Positions 59,730 to 64,000 of a stretch of 64,000 nucleotides of DNA are shown one piece after another. Numbering within the stretch: the stretch's first letter is position 1; each line of letters starts with the position of its first letter. A model generated the notes under the pieces. The model worked only from the letters and a program-made list of their open reading frames with translations, made no database searches and was not told where the DNA came from. The stretch comes from UBA1731 sp045595285. Lineage in GTDB: Bacteria > Verrucomicrobiota > Kiritimatiellia > RFP12 > UBA1067. The stretch covers positions 1 through 64,000 of the forward strand of contig JAZOAC010000059.1 of assembly GCA_045595285.1 (NCBI GenBank). The letters run 5' to 3'. The position numbers and the translations under genes are program-made.

Positions 59730-61403
59730 TCATATTTCTGACAGCTCAAGCCATCGCGTCTCTGCATCGTCGAGCTCGGCCTTTGCCGGCTCTAGGCGTT
59801 CCGCTAGCGCCGCCGCCCAAACCGGATCCTTCGAATACAGGGACGGATCGGCAAGGGCCGCCTCTATTTCGGATATTTCTTTCTCCAAAGACTCCATCCT
59901 GCCCGGCAATGACTCCAATTCACGCTGCTCTTTGTATGACAGCTTTCTTTTCACCGGGGCGATCTTGACCGTCTCACCGGATCGCTGCGGGACACTCCCC
60001 GCCACTGTTGCCGATCTTCTTGCCATTGCCGCATCCATCACGCGTCTGGCTTCAGCATATCCGCCGGCGGTCTGTACGGCTTCTCCTTCCCCTGTGAGGA
60101 CAATGCAGCTCGTCACAACATTGTCAAGAAACTCCCGGTCGTGGCTGACCAGCAGAAGCGTACCCGTATATGACATCAACTGCTCTTCAAGAAGTTCAAG
60201 CGTCTCAATGTCCAGATCGTTCGTAGGCTCGTCAAGGACAAGCAAATTGCCGGGATCCATGAAACGTTTTGCCAGCACAAGGCGAGCGCGCTCGCCTCCC
60301 GAAAGGGCCTTAACGGGCGTCCTTGCCCGTTGCGGTGTGAAAAGAAAGTCCTGCAGGTACGAATAGACATGTTTCTTCACGCCGCATACGTGCACTTCAT
60401 CGCGATCTTCGGCAATGTTTTCAAGAACCGTCTTCTCCATGTCCAGGCTTCCGCGAAGCTGGTCGAGATATACGGGCGCGACCCGCGTTCCGCGTGTGAC
60501 GGATCCGGAGCTCGGCTGGATGCGTCCCGTAAGCAGATTGAGCAAAGTAGTCTTTCCGCTGCCGTTACCTCCGACTATGCCGATCCTCTCGCCCCGAAGT
60601 ATCTTACAGGTGAAATCCTTGACGATGGGGCTGTCTTCCCGATATGAGAAATTCAGACCATCCACTTTCAAGACAAGCATCCCGCTTGTCTCTCCGGACG
60701 ATATTCCGAAACTGCTGGTGCCAACGGCGCTTCTGCGGGCGGCGAATTCCTTTCTCAACTCCATAAGGGCCGCGACACGTCCCTCATTCCGTGTGGTGCG
60801 GGCCTTGACGCCACGACGTATCCAGGCTTCCTCCTGAGCGAGCTTCTTGGACTTCTTAGCCCAATAGACGGCTTCGTCGGCAAGAAGTTCAGCCTTGCGT
60901 TTGAGGAATGTGGAATAGTCGCAGTTCCAGCCCGCAAGCTCTCCCCGGTCGAGATCCAGCACTCGCGATGCAACACGCTTGAGGAATGCGCGGTCGTGAG
61001 TAACGAACAGCACGGCGGCGTGGATCCGGCGCAGCGAACGTTCGAGCCATTCGATGGCATCGACATCAAGATGATTGGTCGGCTCGTCCAGAAGAAGCAG
61101 ATCAGGCTGCTGAAGCAAGGCCTCTTCAATCTGTCGCCGCTTGAGCTGACCGCCTGAAAGGCCGTCCTCTGATGCCGCAACCTCCTGACCCACGTATGCA
61201 ATGCGACACCCCTTCTCGCGGATCACTTCGCCATCGTCAGGATCAATCAGTCCGGCAATCACCTTGAGCAGCGTGGACTTGCCTTCCCCGTTCCTGCCCG
61301 TGACGCAACTTCGCTCACCCTTCTCTATCGAGAGCGAGACGGAATCCAGAATCGCCGGACCGCCAAATGCGATCGAAACCTCCCTTAAACTGACAAGAGC
61401 CAT
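59730..61403 (-). CDS. ABC-F ATPase, Uup-like
   Basis: 557 residues with two ABC domains and no membrane segments. The first has GRNGEGKSTLLKVIAGL, LSGGQLKRRQIEEALL and LLLLDEPTNHLDVDAIEWLE. The linker RNEGRVAALMELRKEFAARR is the Uup-type interdomain region. The second has GGNGSGKTTLLNLLTG, LSGGERARLVLAKRF and LLVLDEPTNDLDIETLELLE. A C-terminal coiled coil (YKEQRELESLPGRMESLEKE) matches the DNA-binding tail of Uup. ABC-F proteins act on ribosomes or, for Uup, on branched DNA. Confidence 0.88.
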   Translation of the reverse strand: MALVSLREVSIAFGGPAILDSVSLSIEKGERSCVTGRNGEGKSTLLKVIAGLIDPDDGEVIREKGCRIAYVGQEVAASEDGLSGGQLKRRQIEEALLQQPDLLLLDEPTNHLDVDAIEWLERSLRRIHAAVLFVTHDRAFLKRVASRVLDLDRGELAGWNCDYSTFLKRKAELLADEAVYWAKKSKKLAQEEAWIRRGVKARTTRNEGRVAALMELRKEFAARRSAVGTSSFGISSGETSGMLVLKVDGLNFSYREDSPIVKDFTCKILRGERIGIVGGNGSGKTTLLNLLTGRIQPSSGSVTRGTRVAPVYLDQLRGSLDMEKTVLENIAEDRDEVHVCGVKKHVYSYLQDFLFTPQRARTPVKALSGGERARLVLAKRFMDPGNLLVLDEPTNDLDIETLELLEEQLMSYTGTLLLVSHDREFLDNVVTSCIVLTGEGEAVQTAGGYAEARRVMDAAMARRSATVAGSVPQRSGETVKIAPVKRKLSYKEQRELESLPGRMESLEKEISEIEAALADPSLYSKDPVWAAALAERLEPAKAELDDAETRWLELSEI

Positions 61404-61420
61404 TTTATCTGCCTGTACTG

Positions 61421-62374
61421 CTATTTGAACACTATTTCATTTGCCTGACCTTCGAAATTGCCGCCAGCCACGTACATCTTTGCGGTGTCAGAGAAGTCAT
61501 CCACCTGTGCCCAATGGGCGTGGCCGCATAGAATCGCCCTTAATTCCTTGCGTTCTCGCAGCCAGTCGTAGAGTGCCTTGGTCTTGCCGTCATATCGGTC
61601 GGCCGGGTTGCCCGGAAGAGGAATGTCGTTGATGGAGATTGTTCTGTTGCCCATCGCACGCAGGGTCTTCAGTTTGCTTCTCCTTGAGTTTTCGCGGAAA
61701 AGTCTCGTATAGGTCGGCGGGATATGACACATCAGCACAACCGGCAAACCTTTCAAGAACTCCTTCTTTACTCCGGAAATGGTTTCTTCCCTGAGATTGT
61801 AAAACGCATTGTCAAAAGAGACGAAATTCACACCTCCTAGGACACGGGATGCAACCGTAAGGTCATTCGGCATATATTGTCTGATGCGCCTCCTGACCTC
61901 TGCCCGGTCATCGGTATAGTGTTCGGGTCCGCGGTCTTGATACTCATGGTTGCCAATAGCGTAATGAAGGTCTATCCCTTTGATGTTGTGGCGAAGGACC
62001 CGTTCGTTTCCGTCATTCAAGAAATCAATCAGGTCGCCCGTGTGCAGCATAGGCATGCGACGCATCATGGCATAATCCACCGAGGCGTAGAACGATTGCA
62101 AGGCCTGCGGGAAACGGCCCCATCGTTTATGGTAGTGCAGCTTCTTCTTGTCGGTGACGGCAGCATAATCAACCGCATCGAAAAAATTCAGATGCGTATC
62201 CGAAAAATGAAAAGCCTTGAATGCATGCCTTAGTCCAATGTCTATTTCAAGGTGTGTGATCTTCAGCACCTGCTCGTTTTCTATGCCTGACGTGTATACG
62301 TTGATCATGCCAGAAGCCTTGACTGCAGCAGCAGCCGCAACTCCTCCAATGAATGCTCTTCTTGAAATGTCCAT
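61421..62374 (-). CDS. Tat-exported metallophosphoesterase
   Basis: 317 residues, with a strong ribosome site (AAAGGAGGGA). A twin-arginine signal (ISRRAFIGGVAAAAAVKASG) implies folded export. All five calcineurin-like metal motifs are visible: FSDTHLN, HTGDLIDF, AIGNHEYQ, LMCHIPP and CGHAHWAQ. The substrate is unknown (phosphoesters or cyclic nucleotides in relatives). It sits between the HAD phosphatase and ABC-F genes in one operon. Confidence 0.85.
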   Translation of the reverse strand: MDISRRAFIGGVAAAAAVKASGMINVYTSGIENEQVLKITHLEIDIGLRHAFKAFHFSDTHLNFFDAVDYAAVTDKKKLHYHKRWGRFPQALQSFYASVDYAMMRRMPMLHTGDLIDFLNDGNERVLRHNIKGIDLHYAIGNHEYQDRGPEHYTDDRAEVRRRIRQYMPNDLTVASRVLGGVNFVSFDNAFYNLREETISGVKKEFLKGLPVVLMCHIPPTYTRLFRENSRRSKLKTLRAMGNRTISINDIPLPGNPADRYDGKTKALYDWLRERKELRAILCGHAHWAQVDDFSDTAKMYVAGGNFEGQANEIVFK

Positions 62375-62411
62375 ACGTCCCTCCTTTTGTTTTCCGTATC
62401 TGCGAAAAGCG

Positions 62412-63185
62412 TCACATCAGTCCAAGGGAAACGCAGGCGTTGTAGATGCCATCGGCGTCCACATCGGTGGTCACGATATCTGCCTTGGCCTTCAGTTCGG
62501 GAATGGCGTTTCCCATCGCTACCTTTGTCCATCCGTCAATGAACATGGAAAGGTCGTTCTCCGAATCTCCGAACACTATCACGTCCGAATAGTCGGCGCC
62601 GAAATGATCCATAACTCGCTTGATGCCTGTGGCCTTGTCCATGGGCTCTACGAAGATATATTCCTTGAAGAACCTGTAATGAGGAAGATCCCTCAGGGAT
62701 GTGATCGTATCCTCGATCTCCGGCGAACATGCGACATACGCCTTGAAGAGTTCAGGGAAGGATTCCGGATCCAGGCCCGGAACAATGCGGGATTTCATGT
62801 AGAGATCGTTGGTGACGGACTGGAATCGTCCGTCGGGAACGAGACGACATGCGGAATCGTCCGTCTGCACCCCCCATGCAATCCCCTTTTCCTGACATTC
62901 ACGCACAAGGCGAACAACCTTTTCCTTCGGCAAGGGCGTTATTCCCAACAGTTTGCCTCCGATCGTCACACCATATCCACCATCGCTCACCATATTCTCG
63001 AATCCGAGTTCACGCATGTAGCCTGCCGCCATGCCATGCGAACGCCCCGTTGCGATACAGAGGAAATGCCCGTCCTCCCTAAGTTTCGATAGGGCGAACT
63101 TGGTCGAATCGGGAACATAGGACTCTTGATATCCACCAGCCGTCAATGTCCGGTCGATGTCAAAGAACAGATAGCGTTTTCTCAT
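62412..63185 (-). CDS. HAD-family (Cof-type) phosphatase
   Basis: 257 residues. Motif I is FFDIDRTLTAGG (DxDxT), motif II lies in CIATGRSHGM, motif III is a lysine in PMDKATGIKRVMDHFG, and motif IV is VIVFGDSENDLSMF. The C2 cap between them is of the Cof type. Such enzymes dephosphorylate sugar phosphates or nucleotides. It heads a five-gene minus-strand operon (HAD, phosphoesterase, ABC-F, histidine phosphatase, CE15). A GGAG ribosome site precedes the ATG; no clear promoter is visible. Confidence 0.88.
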   Translation of the reverse strand: MRKRYLFFDIDRTLTAGGYQESYVPDSTKFALSKLREDGHFLCIATGRSHGMAAGYMRELGFENMVSDGGYGVTIGGKLLGITPLPKEKVVRLVRECQEKGIAWGVQTDDSACRLVPDGRFQSVTNDLYMKSRIVPGLDPESFPELFKAYVACSPEIEDTITSLRDLPHYRFFKEYIFVEPMDKATGIKRVMDHFGADYSDVIVFGDSENDLSMFIDGWTKVAMGNAIPELKAKADIVTTDVDADGIYNACVSLGLM

Positions 63186-63268
63186 CCGTTTTTCTCCGAT
63201 TGCACGAGAACCACCTTCCAGTCTCCGATATTCCCACGATCTTTTCAGGAATCATTTTCAGCACCAGA

Positions 63269-63305
63269 CAAAAAAGTTGGGTGCGCCGAATCAACGCACC
63301 CACTT
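63269..63305 (-). terminator. Intrinsic terminator of the surface-repeat gene
   Basis: An 8-bp stem (TGGGTGCG 63278-63285 with CGCACCCA 63295-63302). On the minus strand it is followed by ACTTTTTT. It separates the truncated gene from the HAD operon. Confidence 0.78.
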
Positions 63306-63346
63306 TACATTCGCTAGACCGGAACAGTCAAGCCCTCTCGGGGCGC

Positions 63347-64000
63347 TCAGAAGTAGCCGTTCACGAAGGGAAGGAACGGAATCTGGTTGTCCATAATCAC
63401 ATTGACGAGACCGATCTGGAATCCGTGATCGCAGGCAAACGCCATGTTTACAAGACCAATCTGGCAACCCCAGAGGAGATCCGTCTGGTTGTAGATGAGC
63501 GCCAGCTGGAGTCCATGCGCACGGCGAGCGAAGTTGGCGCCGCCGGCAATCTGCACTCCATAGGCATCTTCGCCAACAGCGCTGGCAAGACCAGAAACCT
63601 GCAAACCACCCATTGTCCTGTCCGTCATCGAACCGATGAAGTTTGCCTCAAGTCCATACATGTCACGGGAGACGCCGACGGCATCGATGGAAAGACCGTA
63701 GAACTCGGCATTGTTCATGTTGTAGAGCGAGAGAGCCAGTCCGTAGGCATCCTCGTTGGAATAGTTGAATCCAACCGCAGTCTGAAGGCCGGCAAAGGTT
63801 TTGCGGGCAACATTTGCGCCGAGCGCAATCTCCCAACCGTACATCTTCATCGCATCTGAATAGCCAAGATTGAGGTCAAGACCAAAAACATCCCACTTTT
63901 CCATTCCCCACGGAAGAGCAACAGGCGTTGCAAGACCGACAGCAACCGTCGTCCATCCATAGGACTTGGGAGCCTTGTAGCGACCAGCCGCCTCATCAAC
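63347..64000 (-). CDS. LA_2272-type surface repeat protein, 5' end outside window
   Basis: At least 217 residues; the frame is open to the right edge, so ATG 63904 is probably internal. Repeated short modules of about 15-20 residues carry the pattern 'GLQ.....N.a....GlqiGlvN' (TFAGLQTAVGFNYSNEDAYG, MYGLEANFIGSMTDRTMGG, CQIGLVNMAFACDHGFQIGL). This resembles the LA_2272 surface-repeat family. The C-terminus ends in Phe (PFVNGYF), compatible with an outer-membrane beta structure. Function unknown. Confidence 0.65.
   Translation of the reverse strand, partial: VDEAAGRYKAPKSYGWTTVAVGLATPVALPWGMEKWDVFGLDLNLGYSDAMKMYGWEIALGANVARKTFAGLQTAVGFNYSNEDAYGLALSLYNMNNAEFYGLSIDAVGVSRDMYGLEANFIGSMTDRTMGGLQVSGLASAVGEDAYGVQIAGGANFARRAHGLQLALIYNQTDLLWGCQIGLVNMAFACDHGFQIGLVNVIMDNQIPFLPFVNGYF

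Overview
The window looks like chromosome from a Gram-negative, saccharolytic bacterium of the PVC group, most likely Kiritimatiellota (Verrucomicrobiota). This is inferred from gene content, since no rRNA gene is present. The supporting signs are an outer membrane with Lpt and Kdo genes, HPr kinase in an LPS-bearing cell, a coupled DUF1549/DUF1553-DUF1501-PPC gene set typical of the PVC group, a GldF-GldG fusion, two CE15-type glucuronoyl esterases, a GH127 enzyme and several large secreted proteins of unknown function. Most genes are GC-rich. A few, such as the leucine-rich-repeat gene at 40813-42201, are visibly AT-richer. I found no tRNA, rRNA, CRISPR array or transposase.

Left part (1-36703, all plus strand). 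It starts with a truncated hydrolase and a small secreted protein. Next come a porin with trpS and xseA, a Na/Pi symporter with a PhoB/PhoR-like pair, and a ten-gene envelope/PTS run (kdsA-lptC-lptA-lptB-hpf-hprK-ptsH-ptsI-glgA and an ABC ATPase). A galU-like gene overlaps a glucuronokinase-like gene. A CE15 esterase then leads a tightly coupled operon (two-domain RidA/chorismatase-like protein, DUF1549, DUF1501, PPC). Housekeeping genes follow (uvrA, folC, rpsB, tsf), then a Gld-type ABC system with DUF4340.

Middle (36704-38020) is 1.3 kb of non-coding DNA full of inverted repeats. It holds a 99-bp palindrome whose arms are each four 8-bp units, and a ~360-bp palindrome bounded by a perfect 25-bp inverted repeat. 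The larger element contains a multi-hairpin fold and arms of four 9-bp units. A CCAGAA-type motif recurs three times around it.

Right part. 38021-48529 is a polysaccharide-utilisation-like locus: two very large secreted proteins carrying three copies of an unrecognised, probably TIM-barrel domain, an LRR protein, a GntR/LacI-hybrid regulator and a GH127 enzyme, with two gene remnants. rarA (minus) diverges from a four-gene operon of a GH-like secreted protein, a membrane-anchored alpha/alpha-toroid protein, a coiled-coil membrane protein and a NYN-domain nuclease. The rest is minus strand: purC-ybaB-recR-fba, then (reading upstream) CE15, a histidine phosphatase, an Uup-like ABC-F protein, a phosphoesterase and a HAD phosphatase forming one operon, and finally a truncated surface-repeat protein.

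Expression signals are unusually clear. Extended -10 boxes (TG-N-TATAAT) recur before transcription units. In at least three cases the box lies so close to the start codon that the mRNA should be almost leaderless.
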